From Bradyrhizobium sp. 139 (lineage in GTDB: Bacteria > Pseudomonadota > Alphaproteobacteria > Rhizobiales > Xanthobacteraceae): a stretch of 64,000 bases of DNA. Below the pieces are notes generated by a model. It was given only the letters and a program-made list of their open reading frames with translations, was not told where the DNA came from and made no database searches. Made by a program: the position numbers and the translations under genes. The stretch is taken from NCBI RefSeq assembly GCF_023074175.1, contig NZ_JADPKS010000028.1:1-64000 (forward strand), read 5' to 3'. Positions 33,801 through 45,737 of this stretch are shown here, piece by piece (positions within the stretch are counted from its first letter, which is position 1; every line of letters starts with the position of its first letter).

Positions 33801-34796
33801 ATGGCACTGCCCGATTTCACTATGCGTCAGCTCCTCGAAGCTGGCGTGCACTTTGGTCACCAGTCTCACCGCTGGAATCCGAAAATGGCCCCGTTCATTT
33901 TCGGCGCCCGCAACAATATCCACATCGTCGACCTCGCCCAGACCGTGCCACTGCTGCACACGGCCTTGCAGGCGGTCAGCGACACCGTCGCCAAGGGCGG
34001 CCGCATCCTGTTCGTCGGCACCAAGCGCCAGGCGCAGGACGGCGTCGCGGATGCAGCCAAGCGCTGCGCGCAGTATTTCGTCAACTCGCGCTGGCTCGGC
34101 GGCACGTTGACCAACTGGAAGACGATCTCGGCCTCGATCAAGCGGCTGCGTCATCTCGATGACGTGCTCGCCGGCGGCGATGCCTCCTCCTACACCAAGA
34201 AGGAGCGCCTGACGCTTCAGCGCGAGCGCGACAAGCTCGACCGTTCGCTCGGCGGCATCAAGGACATGGGCGGTCTGCCCGACCTGATCTTCGTGATCGA
34301 CACCAACAAGGAAGACATCGCGATCCAGGAAGCCCAGCGGCTCAACATCCCGGTCGCCGCGATCGTCGACACCAATTCGGATCCCAAGGGCATCACCTTT
34401 GTGGTCCCTGGCAATGACGACGCCGGCCGCGCGATCGCTCTGTATTGCGACCTGATCGCCCGTGCGGCGATCGACGGAATCTCGCGCGCCCAGGGCGATT
34501 CGGGCATCGACATCGGCGCGTCGGTTCGTCCGGTCGCCGAAGAGCTGCCGGCTTCGTCGGCGAGCGGCTTCCAGGGCCTTGCCGGTCCGCGCGGCACCGC
34601 CGACGACCTCAAGAAGCTCCCGGGCGTGTCGGGTGCGATCGAGAAGAAGTTCAACGACCTCGGCATCTTCCACTTCTGGCAGCTTGCCGAGCTCGACCAC
34701 GACACCGCGCACAAGATCGGCGAAGAAGTCGGCCTGCCGAGCCGTGCGGATGCCTGGGTGGCCAAGGCCAAGGCGCTGACCGCGGAAGCGGAATAG
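33801..34796 (+). CDS. rpsB: 30S ribosomal protein S2 with C-terminal extension
   Basis: S2 is a component of the small ribosomal subunit. The ATG at 33801 begins the universal start [20 protein letters not shown]; an in-frame start at 33612 lies in the leader. Conserved segments include [20 protein letters not shown] and [10 protein letters not shown]. At 331 residues it is about 90 longer than E. coli S2. The extension (after about residue 250) contains [19 protein letters not shown] and [20 protein letters not shown], a helix-hairpin-helix-like domain typical of alphaproteobacteria. Its role is not established. It starts the rpsB-tsf-pyrH-frr block. Confidence 0.97.
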   Translation: MALPDFTMRQLLEAGVHFGHQSHRWNPKMAPFIFGARNNIHIVDLAQTVPLLHTALQAVSDTVAKGGRILFVGTKRQAQDGVADAAKRCAQYFVNSRWLGGTLTNWKTISASIKRLRHLDDVLAGGDASSYTKKERLTLQRERDKLDRSLGGIKDMGGLPDLIFVIDTNKEDIAIQEAQRLNIPVAAIVDTNSDPKGITFVVPGNDDAGRAIALYCDLIARAAIDGISRAQGDSGIDIGASVRPVAEELPASSASGFQGLAGPRGTADDLKKLPGVSGAIEKKFNDLGIFHFWQLAELDHDTAHKIGEEVGLPSRADAWVAKAKALTAEAE

Positions 34797-34816
34797 TCAA
34801 AAAGAGCGAGACGGGT

Positions 34817-34837
34817 TGGCCGGACGGCGTCCGGCCA
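34817..34837. other. Hairpin between rpsB and tsf
   Basis: A perfect stem with arms TGGCCGGAC and GTCCGGCCA and a three-base loop lies in the rpsB-tsf gap. There is no T-run after it, so it is more likely an RNA processing or stability element than a terminator. Confidence 0.5.
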
Positions 34838-34930
34838 CCATTTCAGTTGACGCGAATTCCTGAGATGGACCGCGGCAGGGCGTTTTGATGCCACGCCGCG
34901 GTAAACCGGCAGGCAACAAGGATTTCAACA

Positions 34931-35854
34931 ATGGCAACGATCACAGCTGCGATGGTCAAGGACCTGCGCGAGTCCACCGGCGCAGGCATGATGGACTGCA
35001 AGGCCGCGCTCACCGAAAACGACGGCAACATGGAAGCGGCGCAGGATTGGCTGCGCAAGAAGGGCCTGTCGAAGGCCGCCAAGAAGTCCGGCCGCGTCGC
35101 CGCGGAAGGCCTGATCGGCGCGCTCACCAGGGGCACCCGGGGCGTCGTGGTCGAGGTCAATTCCGAGACCGACTTCGTCGCGCGCAACGGTCAGTTCCAA
35201 GGCCTCGTCAAGATGATCGCCCAGGTTGCATTCGACGTCGGCGCCGATGTCGAGAAGATCAAGGCCGCCAAGGTCGGCGAGGTCACGGTCGAAGCTGCGA
35301 TCAATGACGCAATCGCCACCATCGGCGAGAACATGACGCTGCGCCGCGCAGCTTCCCTCGAAGTGAAGCAGGGCGTCGTGTCGAGCTACGTCCACGGCGC
35401 CGTCGTCGAGGGCGCCGGCAAAATGGGCGTGATCGTCGCGCTGGAATCGCCCGGCAAGGCCGACGAGCTCGCAGCCCTCGGCCGCCAGATCGCGATGCAT
35501 GTCGCGGCCACCAACCCGCTCGCGCTCGACCCGTCCGGCCTCGATCCGGCGGTCGTCAAGCGCGAGAAGGACGTGCTCGCCGACAAATATCGCCAGCAGG
35601 GCAAGCCCGAGAACGTGATCGAGAAGATCGTCGAGTCCGGCCTCAAGACCTACTACAAGGAAGTCTGCCTGCTCGAGCAGGCCTTTATCCACGACACCGG
35701 CAAATCGGTGGCGCAGGCGGTCAAGGAGGCCGAAGGCAAGGTCGGCGGCGCGGTGAAGATCGCGGGCTTTGTGCGCTATGCTCTCGGTGAGGGAATCGAG
35801 AAGCAGGAAAGCGACTTCGCGGCCGAGGTCGCGGCGGCCAGCGGCAAGAAGTAA
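34931..35854 (+). CDS. tsf: Translation elongation factor Ts
   Basis: EF-Ts recharges EF-Tu by exchanging GDP for GTP. The 307-residue protein has the UBA-like N-terminus ([20 protein letters not shown]), followed by the conserved EGLIGA and [19 protein letters not shown], which contact EF-Tu, and the dimerisation core with [14 protein letters not shown]. The start follows CAAGGATTTC, and the length is typical. It is the second gene of the block, 134 bases after rpsB. Confidence 0.97.
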   Translation: MATITAAMVKDLRESTGAGMMDCKAALTENDGNMEAAQDWLRKKGLSKAAKKSGRVAAEGLIGALTRGTRGVVVEVNSETDFVARNGQFQGLVKMIAQVAFDVGADVEKIKAAKVGEVTVEAAINDAIATIGENMTLRRAASLEVKQGVVSSYVHGAVVEGAGKMGVIVALESPGKADELAALGRQIAMHVAATNPLALDPSGLDPAVVKREKDVLADKYRQQGKPENVIEKIVESGLKTYYKEVCLLEQAFIHDTGKSVAQAVKEAEGKVGGAVKIAGFVRYALGEGIEKQESDFAAEVAAASGKK

Positions 35855-35914
35855 GCGCCGGAACGTTCCTTCCGGCGTGCCGCCGGAAGCGGCGCCCGGA
35901 CAAGGAAAGTGCCC

Positions 35915-36631
35915 ATGACTGATCCGGTCTATCGTCGCGTCGTGATCAAGCTGTCCGGCGAATATCTCGCGGGACAGCAGGGTTTTGGCATCGATCAGCC
36001 GACCCTCGACCGGGTTGCCGACGATCTGATCGCTGCCCGCCAGCTCGGCACCGAGGTTGCGGTGGTGATCGGCGGCGGCAACATCGTGCGCGGCGTCGAG
36101 GTGTCCTCGCGCGGGGTGTCGCGCACCACCGGCGACACCATGGGCATGCTCGCCACCATGATGAACTGCCTGGCGCTGGAGGCGACGATCGAGCGCATGG
36201 GGACCCCGGCGCGCACGCTGTCGGCCTTCGTCATGCCCGAAATTTCCGAACTGTTCACCCGCACCGCGGCGCACAAATACCTCGCCGAGGGCCGAATCGT
36301 GCTGCTCGGCGGCGGAACCGGCAATCCGTTCTTCACCACCGATACGACCGCTGTGCTGCGCGCCGCGGAGATCGGAGCCCAGGCGGTGCTGAAGGCAACC
36401 AATGTCGATGGCGTCTACTCGGCCGACCCGAAAACGGACCCGGCCGCCACGCGGTTCGACCGGTTGACGCATTCGCAGGCGATCGAGGGCGGCTATAAGG
36501 TGATGGATGCGACCGCCTTCGCGCTTGCCCGCGAGACGTCGTTGCCTATCATCGTGTTCTCGATCGCGGAGCCGGGCTCGATCGGCGCTGTACTGCGTGG
36601 CGGCGGCCACGGAACCATCGTCGCCGGCTGA
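35915..36631 (+). CDS. pyrH: UMP kinase
   Basis: PyrH phosphorylates UMP to UDP in pyrimidine synthesis. The 238-residue protein has the amino-acid-kinase core: [55 protein letters not shown] and [13 protein letters not shown]. The ATG at 35915 has AAGGAA seven bases upstream; the GTG six bases earlier is less likely. It keeps its standard place between tsf and frr. Confidence 0.97.
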   Translation: MTDPVYRRVVIKLSGEYLAGQQGFGIDQPTLDRVADDLIAARQLGTEVAVVIGGGNIVRGVEVSSRGVSRTTGDTMGMLATMMNCLALEATIERMGTPARTLSAFVMPEISELFTRTAAHKYLAEGRIVLLGGGTGNPFFTTDTTAVLRAAEIGAQAVLKATNVDGVYSADPKTDPAATRFDRLTHSQAIEGGYKVMDATAFALARETSLPIIVFSIAEPGSIGAVLRGGGHGTIVAG

Positions 36632-36697
36632 CGGCTCGTCGTTGCACCCTGAGGGAAGGGTGCGGAGAGGTCGCCGGGATTTTGAAGGAGAAACGTG

Positions 36698-37261
36698 ATG
36701 GCCACGGACAATTTCGATCTCAACGAAGTCAAGCGCCGCATGCAGGGCGCCATCCAGTCGCTCAAGCACGAACTCGGTGGCCTGCGCACCGGTCGCGCCT
36801 CCGCATCGATGCTCGATCCGGTGCAGGTCGACGCTTATGGCAGCCACATGCCGCTCAATCAGCTCGCCACCGTCAGCGTGCCGGAGCCGCGGCTGATCTC
36901 GGTGCAGGTCTGGGACAAGTCGATGGTCAAGGCGGTTGAGAAGGCGATCGTCGATTCCAATCTCGGCCTGTCGCCGGCGACCGAAGGCCAGGTGCTGCGC
37001 CTGCGCATCCCCGAGCTCAACGAGGAGCGTCGCAAGGAACTCGTCAAGGTCGCGCACAAATACGCGGAAGCCGCCAAGGTCGCCGCACGCCATGTCCGCC
37101 GCGACGGTCTCGACGTTCTCAAGAAGCTCGAGAAGAGTCACGAGATGTCCGAGGACGATCAGAAGCGCCACGCCGACGAGGTGCAGAAGGCGACCGATGG
37201 CACGATCTCCGAGATCGACCAGTTGCTGGGTGCCAAGGAAAAAGAAATCCTCACCGTCTAA
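36698..37261 (+). CDS. frr: Ribosome recycling factor
   Basis: Frr splits terminated ribosomes together with EF-G. The 187-residue protein has [20 protein letters not shown], the family signature around [19 protein letters not shown], and the long C-terminal helices ([20 protein letters not shown]). AAGGAGA lies about nine bases before the ATG at 36698. A GTG three bases upstream is the alternative. Confidence 0.97.
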   Translation: MATDNFDLNEVKRRMQGAIQSLKHELGGLRTGRASASMLDPVQVDAYGSHMPLNQLATVSVPEPRLISVQVWDKSMVKAVEKAIVDSNLGLSPATEGQVLRLRIPELNEERRKELVKVAHKYAEAAKVAARHVRRDGLDVLKKLEKSHEMSEDDQKRHADEVQKATDGTISEIDQLLGAKEKEILTV

Positions 37262-37271
37262 GGCTGCCTCC

Positions 37272-38030
37272 ATGTCCAACGCCGCCGCGCCAGCAAGGGA
37301 AGGACCCGACCGGTCCGACGCGCCTGCGCATGTCGCCATCATCATGGATGGCAACGGGCGTTGGGCGGCCGCGCGCGGGCTGCCGCGGGCCGAAGGGCAT
37401 CGCCGCGGTGTCGAGGCGCTGCGCCGCGTGGTGCGTGCCTCGCACGAGCTCGGCATCCGCTATCTCACCATCTTCTCCTTCAGCTCGGAGAACTGGTCGC
37501 GCCCGGCGAGCGAGATCGGCGATCTCTTCGGTCTGCTCCGCCGCTTCATCCGCAACGATCTCGCGAGCCTGCATCGTGACGGCGTCAAGGTCCGCATCAT
37601 CGGCGAGCGCGACGGACTCGAGAGCGACATCTGCGCGCTCCTCAACGAGGCCGAGGAACTGACGCGTGACAACACGCGCCTGACGCTGGTCGTCGCCTTC
37701 AATTACGGTTCGCGGCAGGAAATCGCGAAAGCCGCGCAGAAACTCGCGCGGGAAGTCGCGGACGGCAAGCGCGATCCCGACACGATCGATGCCGAGACGA
37801 TCGGGGTTCATCTCGATGCGCCCGACATTCCCGATCCCGATCTCATCATCCGCACCAGCGGCGAGCAGCGGCTGTCCAACTTCCTGATGTGGCAGGCCGC
37901 CTACAGCGAGCTCGTCTTCGTGCCGATCCACTGGCCCGATTTCGACAAGGCTGCGCTGGAAAGTGCGATCGCCGAATTTGCCAGGCGCGAGCGCCGTTTC
38001 GGCGGTCTGGTCGCGAAAACCGCCTCGTGA
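37272..38030 (+). CDS. uppS: Isoprenyl transferase (undecaprenyl diphosphate synthase)
   Basis: UppS makes the C55 lipid carrier for cell wall and lipopolysaccharide synthesis. The 252-residue cis-prenyltransferase shows [20 protein letters not shown] (catalytic Asp in MDGNGRWA), [15 protein letters not shown] and [19 protein letters not shown]. The start at 37272 lies ten bases after frr. The stop overlaps the GTG start of cdsA (GTGA). Confidence 0.95.
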   Translation: MSNAAAPAREGPDRSDAPAHVAIIMDGNGRWAAARGLPRAEGHRRGVEALRRVVRASHELGIRYLTIFSFSSENWSRPASEIGDLFGLLRRFIRNDLASLHRDGVKVRIIGERDGLESDICALLNEAEELTRDNTRLTLVVAFNYGSRQEIAKAAQKLAREVADGKRDPDTIDAETIGVHLDAPDIPDPDLIIRTSGEQRLSNFLMWQAAYSELVFVPIHWPDFDKAALESAIAEFARRERRFGGLVAKTAS

Positions 38031-38869
38031 GCGAACCCGACGCCGCATCGGCGGGCCCCAAGCCTGCCCCGAGCAATCTCGTGATGCGAGTCCTCGCAGC
38101 GCTGGTGCTGGCGCCGCTCGCCATCGCGCTGGCTTACGCCGGCGGCTGGCTGTGGGCGCTTCTCGTCACCCTGGTGTCGATCGGGCTGTTTGCGGAATGG
38201 CTGATGGTGGTGGGCGCGGGCTCGGTCGCGCTGACCGGGGCAGGGACCATCGTCCTCGCCATGATGGGATTCTGCGTCGCCTTCGGCGCGCTCAAGACCG
38301 CCGTCGTCACCGGCCTCATTGGCGGCGCGATCGTGACGCTGATCGCAAGGAGCAAGTTCGTCTGGGCGGCTTCCGGCTTCGCCTACGCATCGGCGGCGCT
38401 GCTGGCCTCAATCCTGGTGCGGCAGGATCTCGTGAACGGCTTCGCTGCGCTGATGTTCGTGCTGCTCGTGGTGTGGGCGACCGATATCGGCGGCTACTTC
38501 GCCGGCCGCAGCATTGGCGGACCGAAGCTGTGGCCGCGCGTGAGCCCGAAGAAGACCTGGTCCGGGGCGCTCGGCGGCTTTGTGGCGAGCCTTTTGGTTG
38601 CAGTCGGCTTTGCGGCGTGCGGGTTCGGAAAGACGATTCCACTGCTGCTCGTCAGCGCCGCGCTGTCGGTGGTGTCGGCATGCGGCGATCTGTTCGAATC
38701 CGCGGTAAAGCGGCGCTTCGATGTCAAGGATTCCAGTCACTTAATTCCCGGCCATGGCGGGCTACTGGACCGTCTGGACGGTTTTGTCGCCGCCATCCTG
38801 ATGGCATGGATTATCGGCTTTCTCCGCCATGGTGTGCATAGCGCCGGAAGCGGTCTTATGGTTTGGTGA
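38027..38869 (+). CDS. cdsA: Phosphatidate cytidylyltransferase
   Basis: CdsA forms CDP-diacylglycerol, the precursor of membrane phospholipids. This 280-residue membrane protein has about seven or eight hydrophobic helices and the C-terminal signature region [20 protein letters not shown] followed by [15 protein letters not shown]. It probably starts at the GTG overlapping the uppS stop, because upstream in-frame sequence lies within uppS. It ends four bases before dxr, so translation is likely coupled through this part of the operon. Confidence 0.93.
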   Translation: MSEPDAASAGPKPAPSNLVMRVLAALVLAPLAIALAYAGGWLWALLVTLVSIGLFAEWLMVVGAGSVALTGAGTIVLAMMGFCVAFGALKTAVVTGLIGGAIVTLIARSKFVWAASGFAYASAALLASILVRQDLVNGFAALMFVLLVVWATDIGGYFAGRSIGGPKLWPRVSPKKTWSGALGGFVASLLVAVGFAACGFGKTIPLLLVSAALSVVSACGDLFESAVKRRFDVKDSSHLIPGHGGLLDRLDGFVAAILMAWIIGFLRHGVHSAGSGLMVW

Positions 38870-38873
38870 AGGT

Positions 38874-40097
38874 ATGAGCGCGGTTCCATTGCGTAACAAC
38901 AAAGCTGCGGCGACTGCCGTCCGCAGCGTCACGGTTCTCGGCGCCACCGGCTCGATCGGCGACAGCACGATGGACCTGCTGCGCGCTTCGCCCGAGCGCT
39001 ACCGCGTCGAGGCGTTGACGGCGAACGGCAATGTCGAAGCATTGGCAAAGCTCGCCAAGGAATTTTCCGCGCGTTTCGTGGCGATTGCCGACACCTCCAA
39101 GTTCGCCGAACTCAAAGCCGCACTTGCGGGAACGAGCACCGAATGCGGCGCGGGCGAAAGCGCTGTGATCGAAGCCGGCGCGCGTCCGGCCGATTGGGTG
39201 ATGGCCGCCGTGAGTGGCGCCGCCGGGCTGAAGCCGGCCCTGGCCGCCGTCGATCGCGGCGCGCATGTCGCGCTCGCCAACAAGGAATGTCTGGTCTGTG
39301 CCGGCGATTTCTTCATGCAACGCGCGGCCAAGGCGGGCGCCTGCATCCTGCCGGCCGATTCCGAGCACAATGCGCTGTTCCAGGCGCTGGGCTCAGGCAA
39401 TCGCGACGAGCTCGTCCGCGTCATCATCACCGCCTCGGGCGGGCCGTTCCGGACCTGGAAGAGCGTCGACATCGAGCAGGCGACACTCGAGCAGGCCCTG
39501 AAGCATCCGAACTGGAGCATGGGCCAGAAGATCACGATCGATTCCGCCTCGATGATGAACAAGGGGCTCGAGGTGATCGAGGCGTCCTATCTGTTCGCGC
39601 TGAGCCCGGACGAGATCGAAGTCCTCGTTCATCCGCAGTCGATCATCCATGGCATGGTCGAGTTCTCCGATTGCTCGGTGGTGGCCCAGCTCGGCGCCCC
39701 CGACATGCGCACGCCGATCGCGCATTGCCTCGGCTGGCCCGACCGCATCAAGGGGCCGGCGGCCAAGCTGGATCTGGCCAAGATCGGCCAGCTGACCTTC
39801 GAGGCGCCGGATTTCGAGCGCTTCCCCGGACTTCGGCTGGCCTTCGATTCGCTGCGGACCGGGAAGGGGGCGACCACCGTCTACAATGCCGCCAACGAGG
39901 TCGCAGTCGCCGCCTTCATCGCCGGCAAGATCCGGTTCGGGGCGATCGCGCGGCTGGTCGAGGCGACGCTGGACGACTGGATCCGTGGCGGGAATCAGGC
40001 CCCCCTGATGTCCGCCGACGATGCAATCTCTGTTGACCATGTTGCGCGAAATAGAGCTGCCGCCCTATTGCCTCAAATTGCCTTAAAGGCATCCTAG
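38874..40097 (+). CDS. dxr: 1-deoxy-D-xylulose 5-phosphate reductoisomerase
   Basis: Dxr catalyses the first committed step of the MEP isoprenoid pathway and so supplies precursors for UppS. The 407-residue enzyme has the NADPH fold [20 protein letters not shown], the substrate and metal region [14 protein letters not shown] with [16 protein letters not shown], and [14 protein letters not shown]. The ATG at 38874 follows GGTGAAGG. The usual neighbours cdsA and rseP flank it. Confidence 0.96.
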   Translation: MSAVPLRNNKAAATAVRSVTVLGATGSIGDSTMDLLRASPERYRVEALTANGNVEALAKLAKEFSARFVAIADTSKFAELKAALAGTSTECGAGESAVIEAGARPADWVMAAVSGAAGLKPALAAVDRGAHVALANKECLVCAGDFFMQRAAKAGACILPADSEHNALFQALGSGNRDELVRVIITASGGPFRTWKSVDIEQATLEQALKHPNWSMGQKITIDSASMMNKGLEVIEASYLFALSPDEIEVLVHPQSIIHGMVEFSDCSVVAQLGAPDMRTPIAHCLGWPDRIKGPAAKLDLAKIGQLTFEAPDFERFPGLRLAFDSLRTGKGATTVYNAANEVAVAAFIAGKIRFGAIARLVEATLDDWIRGGNQAPLMSADDAISVDHVARNRAAALLPQIALKAS

Positions 40098-40141
40098 ATG
40101 GTTCGCGGCCAGGGCCTTGCGGCGCTGGATGAGGGAATTCG

Positions 40142-41293
40142 ATGATCGACTTTTTCGTCCATAGTTTCAATACGTTGAGCCATGGGCTCCTCGGCTACGC
40201 GGTTCCCTTCCTGTTCGTCCTGACGATCGTCGTGTTCTTCCATGAGCTCGGCCATTTCCTGGTCGCGCGCTGGGCGGGCGTGCGGGTGTTAACCTTCTCG
40301 CTCGGTTTCGGACCTGAGCTGGTCGGTTTCAACGACCGCCATGGCACCCGCTGGAAGATCTCGGCGATCCCGCTCGGCGGCTACGTCAAGTTCTTCGGCG
40401 ACGACAGCGAGGCCTCGACGCCGTCGACCGAGACGCTCGCGGCCATGACGGCCGAGGAGCGCGCCGGCAGCTTCCACCACAAGAAGGTGGGCCCGCGCGC
40501 TGCCATCGTGGCCGCCGGACCGATCGCCAATTTCATCCTGGGCGCGCTGATCTTCGCCGGCATGGCGCTCTATTACGGCAAGCCGAGCACGATCGCGCGC
40601 GTCGATGGCGTCGTCGCTGACGGCGTTGCGGCCGCTGCCGGCTTCAAGATCGGCGACGTCGTGGTGCAGATCGATGGCAAGCCGATCGAGAGCTTTGCCG
40701 ACATGCAGCGAATCGTTGCGATGAACGCCGGTTCGGCGCTTACCTTCCAGGTCAAGCGGGAGGGGACCGTCGTCGCCCTGACCGCGACCCCGGCGCTGCT
40801 CGAGCGGAAGGATCCCTTCGGCAACAGTCACCGCCTCGGCGTGCTCGGCGTCGAGCACAAGTCCCAGGCCGGTGAGGCCTCGACCACGCCGGTCGGCATC
40901 GGCGAAGCGCTCAAGATCGGGGTCGAGCAGGTCTGGTTCATCATCACCAGCACCTTCAAGTTTCTTGGCTCGCTGTTCATCGGACAAGGCAATCCCAACG
41001 AGGTCAGCGGCGTTCTTGGCATCGCGAAGATGTCGGGGCAGGCGGCCAGCGCCGGGTTCCAGTTCGTGATCAATCTGTGCGCGGTGCTGTCGGTGTCGAT
41101 CGGGCTGCTGAACCTATTCCCGATCCCGCTGCTCGATGGCGGTCACCTTATGTTCTATGTGGCGGAGGTGGTCCGCGGCCGGCCCTTGTCGGAGCGGACT
41201 CAGGAGATGGGGTTCCGAATCGGGCTCGGTTTGGTGCTGATGCTGATGGTGTTCGCCACCTACAACGACATCCTGCGAATGGCGGCTTCCTGA
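40142..41293 (+). CDS. rseP: Site-2 protease RseP/MmpA
   Basis: This intramembrane zinc metalloprotease cleaves membrane anti-sigma factors or signal peptides and takes part in the envelope stress response. The 383-residue protein has the zinc motif HELGH in the first helix (VVFFHELGHFLVARWAG), a PDZ domain (about 125-200; AAAGFKIGDVVVQIDGKPIE) and the third ligand in LLDGGHLMFY. It sits just upstream of bamA, which fits its envelope role. Confidence 0.95.
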   Translation: MIDFFVHSFNTLSHGLLGYAVPFLFVLTIVVFFHELGHFLVARWAGVRVLTFSLGFGPELVGFNDRHGTRWKISAIPLGGYVKFFGDDSEASTPSTETLAAMTAEERAGSFHHKKVGPRAAIVAAGPIANFILGALIFAGMALYYGKPSTIARVDGVVADGVAAAAGFKIGDVVVQIDGKPIESFADMQRIVAMNAGSALTFQVKREGTVVALTATPALLERKDPFGNSHRLGVLGVEHKSQAGEASTTPVGIGEALKIGVEQVWFIITSTFKFLGSLFIGQGNPNEVSGVLGIAKMSGQAASAGFQFVINLCAVLSVSIGLLNLFPIPLLDGGHLMFYVAEVVRGRPLSERTQEMGFRIGLGLVLMLMVFATYNDILRMAAS

Positions 41294-41470
41294 TAGGGGC
41301 TTTTTTGTGGCGTTGCTGTTGGGCAACGTCTTGGAATGAAATTGAAATTGCGGCGCGCTCGGCCGTTTGCGGCGTCGGTGAAATTGGCTACAAGCGGCCC
41401 AGAAGTTGGGGAATCTGCCAGACCGGCTTTGGGGTTGGGTCTGGTACGGAATGATAAGGGCGCGCTGCGC

Positions 41471-44008
41471 ATGAAGTTTGGACTGCGACTCCGGGGGGGC
41501 TTGCTTGCAACCCTGATCATGTTCGGCGCGCCGGTGCTTGCCCCGGTTGGGGCTGCTTTTGTGTCTTCGTCTGCGCTTGCTCAGACCGTCCAGTCGATTT
41601 CGGTTGAAGGAAATCGCCGCGTCGAGGTGGAGACGATCCGCTCCTATTTCAAGCCGGGTCCGGGTGGGCGCCTGGATCAGGGCGCCATCGATGACGGCCT
41701 GAAGGCGCTGATCGAGACCGGCCTGTTCCAGGACGTGCGAATCAACCGCGGCCCCGGTGGCCAGATCGTCGTCTCCGTGGTGGAAAACCCGGTGATCGGC
41801 CGCATCGCGTTCGAGGGCAACAAGAAGATCAAGGACGAGCAGCTCACCGCCGAAGTCCAGTCCAAGGCGCGCGGCACCTTCTCCCGTGCCATGGTGCAGT
41901 CCGACACGCTGCGAATCGCCGAAATCTATCGCCGTTCCGGCCGCTACGACGTGCGTGTCACGCCCGAGGTCATCGAGCAGCCGAACAACCGCGTCGACCT
42001 GATCTTCACGGTCGATGAGGGTGCCAAGACCGGCGTCAAGTCGATCGAGTTCGTCGGCAACAACGCGTTCTCGTCCTACCGCCTGCGCGACATCATCAAG
42101 ACGCACGAATCGAATCTGCTGAGCTTCCTCGCCAGCAACGACATCTATGATCCCGATCGCGTCGAAGCCGACCGCGACCTGATCCGCCGCTTCTATCTCA
42201 AGAACGGTTTCGCCGACGTCCAGGTCGTGGCCGCGCTCACCGAATACGATCCGGAGAAGAAGGGCTTCCTCGTCACCTTCAAGATCGAGGAGGGCGCTCA
42301 GTACCGCGTCGGTGCGATCGACTTCCGCTCCAGCATTGCGAACTTCGATCCGACCTCGATGCGTGCCTATTCGCGCGTCAATGTCGGCGCGCTCTACAAC
42401 GTCGAATCGGTCGAGAAGTCGGTCGAGGAAATGCAGATCGAGGCGTCGCGCCGCGGCTATGCCTTCGCCGTGGTCCGCCCCGGCGGTGACCGCAATTTCG
42501 AGGCGCACACCGTCTCCGTCGTGTTCAACATCGACGAGGGCCCGCGCACTTATATCGAGCGCATCAACGTCCGCGGCAACACCCGTACGCGCGACTATGT
42601 GATCCGGCGCGAGTTCGACATCTCCGAGGGCGATGCCTACAACCGTGCGCTGGTCGATCGTGCCGAGCGCCGCCTGAAGAACCTCGACTACTTCAAGACC
42701 GTGAAGATCACGACGGAGCCGGGCTCCTCCAGCGACCGCGTGGTCCTGATCGTCGATCTCGAAGAGAAATCGACCGGCGACTTCTCGATCTCGGGCGGTT
42801 ACTCCACGACTGACGGCGCGCTCGCCGAAGTCTCGATCTCCGAGCGAAATTTGCTCGGCCGCGGCCTGTTCGCCAAGGCGTCGGTGACTTACGGCCAGTA
42901 CGCGCGCGGCTACTCGCTGTCATTCGTCGAGCCGTACCTGCTCGACTACCGCGTCGCGCTCGGCCTCGACCTCTATCAGCGCGAGCAGCTGTCCAACAGC
43001 TACATTTCCTATGGCACCAAGACGCTGGGCTTCAGCCCGCGCCTCGGCTTCTCCTTGCGTGAAGATCTGGCGCTTCAGCTGCGTTACTCGGTCTACCAGC
43101 AGGAAATTACGCTGCCGTATTACCTGTCGAACTGTAATAACGTCTTGGGATCGTCGGCGTTTAATCCGAGCCCGGCCTTCGCCAATACGCAAACGCCGCC
43201 GATTGATCTGACCTCGACCGGTGGCCTCGGTTGCTACAGCGACGGCGAAGCCTCGCTGCCGGTGCGCAAGGAGCTTGCCAACGGCAAGACGCTGACCTCG
43301 GCGCTCGGCTACACGCTGACCTACAACACGCTGGACAACAACAAGAACCCCACCGACGGTCTGCTCGTCGACTTCCGGCAGGACTTCGCCGGCGTCGGCG
43401 GCGACGTCTCCTACCTGAAGTCCGTTGTCGACGCGAAATACTATGCTCCGCTGGTGTCGGACATCGTCGGCCTCGTCCGCGTCCAGGGCGGCATGCTGAA
43501 CAAGATCGGCGAGGATCTGCGCATGCTCGACCACTTCCAGATGGGTCCGAACCTGGTCCGCGGCTTTGCCCCGAACGGCATCGGCCCGCGTGATTTGAAT
43601 CCCTTTGGCACGCAGGACGCGCTTGGCGGCACCAAGTACTGGGGCGCTTCGCTCGAATTGCAGATGCCGTTCTGGTTCCTGCCGAAGGAAGTCGGTCTGA
43701 AGGGTGCGGTCTACGCTGACGCCGGCGGCCTTTTCGACTATCAGGGTCCGACGACGTGGTCGGTAACCAATGAAATGACCACGACCAGGAATTCGAACTG
43801 TACGGCGTCGACCGTCAATCCGCCTACGGCTGGAACCTGTACCGGCCTGGTGTATGACAACGGCAATGTCGTCCGTTCGTCGGTCGGTGTCGGCCTGATC
43901 TGGCAGTCGCCATTCGGACCGCTGCGGTTCGACTACGCCGTACCGCTCACCAAGGGCAAGTATGACCGCACGCAGGAGTTCCGGTTCGGCGGCGGCACCT
44001 CGTTCTAA
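41471..44008 (+). CDS. bamA: Outer membrane protein assembly factor BamA
   Basis: BamA inserts beta-barrel proteins into the outer membrane. The 845-residue protein has a signal peptide (residues 1-37, cleavage near SSALAQ), five POTRA repeats (about 40-425; [54 protein letters not shown]) and a C-terminal barrel with the conserved VRGF ([15 protein letters not shown]), ending FRFGGGTSF. The ATG at 41471 gives the proper signal peptide. It is followed by the lipid A genes. Confidence 0.96.
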   Translation: MKFGLRLRGGLLATLIMFGAPVLAPVGAAFVSSSALAQTVQSISVEGNRRVEVETIRSYFKPGPGGRLDQGAIDDGLKALIETGLFQDVRINRGPGGQIVVSVVENPVIGRIAFEGNKKIKDEQLTAEVQSKARGTFSRAMVQSDTLRIAEIYRRSGRYDVRVTPEVIEQPNNRVDLIFTVDEGAKTGVKSIEFVGNNAFSSYRLRDIIKTHESNLLSFLASNDIYDPDRVEADRDLIRRFYLKNGFADVQVVAALTEYDPEKKGFLVTFKIEEGAQYRVGAIDFRSSIANFDPTSMRAYSRVNVGALYNVESVEKSVEEMQIEASRRGYAFAVVRPGGDRNFEAHTVSVVFNIDEGPRTYIERINVRGNTRTRDYVIRREFDISEGDAYNRALVDRAERRLKNLDYFKTVKITTEPGSSSDRVVLIVDLEEKSTGDFSISGGYSTTDGALAEVSISERNLLGRGLFAKASVTYGQYARGYSLSFVEPYLLDYRVALGLDLYQREQLSNSYISYGTKTLGFSPRLGFSLREDLALQLRYSVYQQEITLPYYLSNCNNVLGSSAFNPSPAFANTQTPPIDLTSTGGLGCYSDGEASLPVRKELANGKTLTSALGYTLTYNTLDNNKNPTDGLLVDFRQDFAGVGGDVSYLKSVVDAKYYAPLVSDIVGLVRVQGGMLNKIGEDLRMLDHFQMGPNLVRGFAPNGIGPRDLNPFGTQDALGGTKYWGASLELQMPFWFLPKEVGLKGAVYADAGGLFDYQGPTTWSVTNEMTTTRNSNCTASTVNPPTAGTCTGLVYDNGNVVRSSVGVGLIWQSPFGPLRFDYAVPLTKGKYDRTQEFRFGGGTSF

Positions 44009-44022
44009 TTCGATCAGCAGGG

Positions 44023-44085
44023 CATGATCCGTCCCCTTGGGTTTTCCTTGGGGGCCGGTCTCCAAAAAGATCGTGCTCAGTCCAT
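44023..44085. repeat. Possible decayed copy of the dispersed palindromic repeat
   Basis: GCATGATCCG, GGTTTTCC and AAAAAGATCGTGCTCA occur in the same order and spacing as the second half of the repeat at 17950-18047, read in the opposite orientation. The match is partial. Confidence 0.35.
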
Positions 44086-44145
44086 GAGATAAGGCATGAT
44101 GCGGCCTCATCGCTTCATGCCGAAGCCGGACCGCGACGGGGTGGA

Positions 44146-45213
44146 ATGGCGCAGCCGACCTTCTTCAAAAAGCCGCCGACCTCAGCGCTGGCTGACATTG
44201 CTCTGCTGAGCAAGGCGCAGCTGGTCGATCCCGCCAGGGGCGGCCAAATCATCACGGGTCTGGCTTCGCTCGACGAAGCCGGCCCGATGCATCTGGCGTT
44301 CTTCGACAACGTCAAATATGCCGATGAGCTCAAGGCGACCAGGGCCGGCGCCTGCCTGGTCAGTCCGCGCTTCGAAGCCCAGGTGCCCGCGCATGTGGCC
44401 GTGCTGCGGACGGCGCAGCCGTTTCGCGCCTTCGTCGAGCTCGCCCGGGAATGGCACGGTGACGCGTTGCGCCCGCAGTCCTGGGTCGCCAATGATGGCA
44501 TTGCGCCGTCGGCCATCATCGATCCCTCGGCGCGGCTGGAGGACGACGTCATCGTCGATCCCCTGGCCGTCATCGGCCCGGAGGTCGAGATCGGCAGCGG
44601 CACCGTGATCGGCGCGGGCGCAGTCATCGGCCCCGGCGTCAAGATCGGCCGGGACTGCAATGTCGGCGCCCGCACGGCCATCCAGTGCGCGCTGATCGGC
44701 AACAACGTGCTGATCCATCCCGGCTGCTCGATTGGCCAGGACGGCTACGGCTTCATCTTCTTCGGGCCCGAGGGCCATCTGAAGGTGCCCCAGACCGGCC
44801 GCGTGCTGATCCAGAACAATGTGGAAGTCGGCGCCGGTACCACCATCGATCGCGGATCCCTGCGCGACACCGCGATTGGGGAGGGCACCAAAATCGACAA
44901 TCAGGTCCAGATCGGCCACAATGTGACCATTGGCCGGCACTGCCTGCTGGCAGCCCAGATCGGGCTCGCCGGCAGCCTGACCATCGGCGATAACGTGGCG
45001 CTGGGAGCAAAGGTTGGCATCAACAATCACCTCAAGATCGGCGATGGAGCCCAGGTGACTGCGATGAGCGGCGTCAAGGACGACATTCCGCCGGGCGGAC
45101 GCTGGGGCGGTTTTTTCGCCAAGCCGACCAGGCAGTGGTTCAAGGAGATTTTGGCGGTGGAGCGCCTCGCGCGTGAGAGCAAGGCCGATCCAAAGCAGGA
45201 GGAACGGGAGTGA
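44146..45213 (+). CDS. lpxD: UDP-3-O-acylglucosamine N-acyltransferase
   Basis: LpxD adds the second acyl chain in lipid A synthesis. The 355-residue protein has an N-terminal substrate-binding domain and then the left-handed beta-helix of hexapeptide repeats ([35 protein letters not shown]). The catalytic histidine lies in [20 protein letters not shown]. The stop overlaps the GTG start of fabZ. Confidence 0.96.
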   Translation: MAQPTFFKKPPTSALADIALLSKAQLVDPARGGQIITGLASLDEAGPMHLAFFDNVKYADELKATRAGACLVSPRFEAQVPAHVAVLRTAQPFRAFVELAREWHGDALRPQSWVANDGIAPSAIIDPSARLEDDVIVDPLAVIGPEVEIGSGTVIGAGAVIGPGVKIGRDCNVGARTAIQCALIGNNVLIHPGCSIGQDGYGFIFFGPEGHLKVPQTGRVLIQNNVEVGAGTTIDRGSLRDTAIGEGTKIDNQVQIGHNVTIGRHCLLAAQIGLAGSLTIGDNVALGAKVGINNHLKIGDGAQVTAMSGVKDDIPPGGRWGGFFAKPTRQWFKEILAVERLARESKADPKQEERE

Positions 45214-45671
45214 CGGAGGAAGCACCGGTCAGGTTCGAGCTTGTGGACATCAACATGATCCTGCAAACGCTCCCGCATCGCTTTCCGATGCTGCTGATCG
45301 ATCGGGTGATCAACATCCGCACCGATTACAGCGGCATCGGCATCAAGAACGTCACCTTCAACGAGCCGCCGTTCCAAGGCCATTTCCCGGATCGCCCGGT
45401 CTATCCCGGCGTGATGATGATCGAGGCGATGGCGCAGACTGCGGGCGTGATCGGCATCAAGTCCGTCGAGGGCACCGAAAAGCCGCGGGCGGTTTATTTC
45501 CTCACCATCGACAAGTGCAAGTTCCGCAAACCCGTGCTGCCCGGGGACACGATCGAATATCACATGCGTTCGATCGGACGCCGCAAGGCGATGTGGTGGT
45601 TTCACGGCGACGCCAAGGTCAACGGCCAGGTCGTTGCGGAAGCCGACGTCGGCGCCATGCTGACGGACTGA
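45210..45671 (+). CDS. fabZ: 3-hydroxyacyl-ACP dehydratase
   Basis: FabZ dehydrates 3-hydroxyacyl-ACP in fatty acid elongation and competes with LpxA and LpxD for the same substrate. The 153-residue hot-dog protein has [16 protein letters not shown], with the catalytic histidine in LPHRFP, and [20 protein letters not shown] with the catalytic glutamate. It starts with GTG, overlaps lpxD by four bases, and is preceded by AGGAGG. Confidence 0.96.
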   Translation: MTEEAPVRFELVDINMILQTLPHRFPMLLIDRVINIRTDYSGIGIKNVTFNEPPFQGHFPDRPVYPGVMMIEAMAQTAGVIGIKSVEGTEKPRAVYFLTIDKCKFRKPVLPGDTIEYHMRSIGRRKAMWWFHGDAKVNGQVVAEADVGAMLTD

Positions 45672-45737
45672 GCGGCAAGGACTACGCTCTCAAGGCGCGG
45701 CGCCCACACCGTTTTTGATCGGCCGTTGATCGGCCTG

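Noticed and set aside
34925..37456. 843-codon minus-strand frame opposite tsf, pyrH and frr
   Set aside because: It covers three well-conserved genes antisense and shows no domain of its own.
41114..42508. 464-codon minus-strand frame opposite rseP and bamA
   Set aside because: It is an antisense shadow of POTRA-coding sequence.
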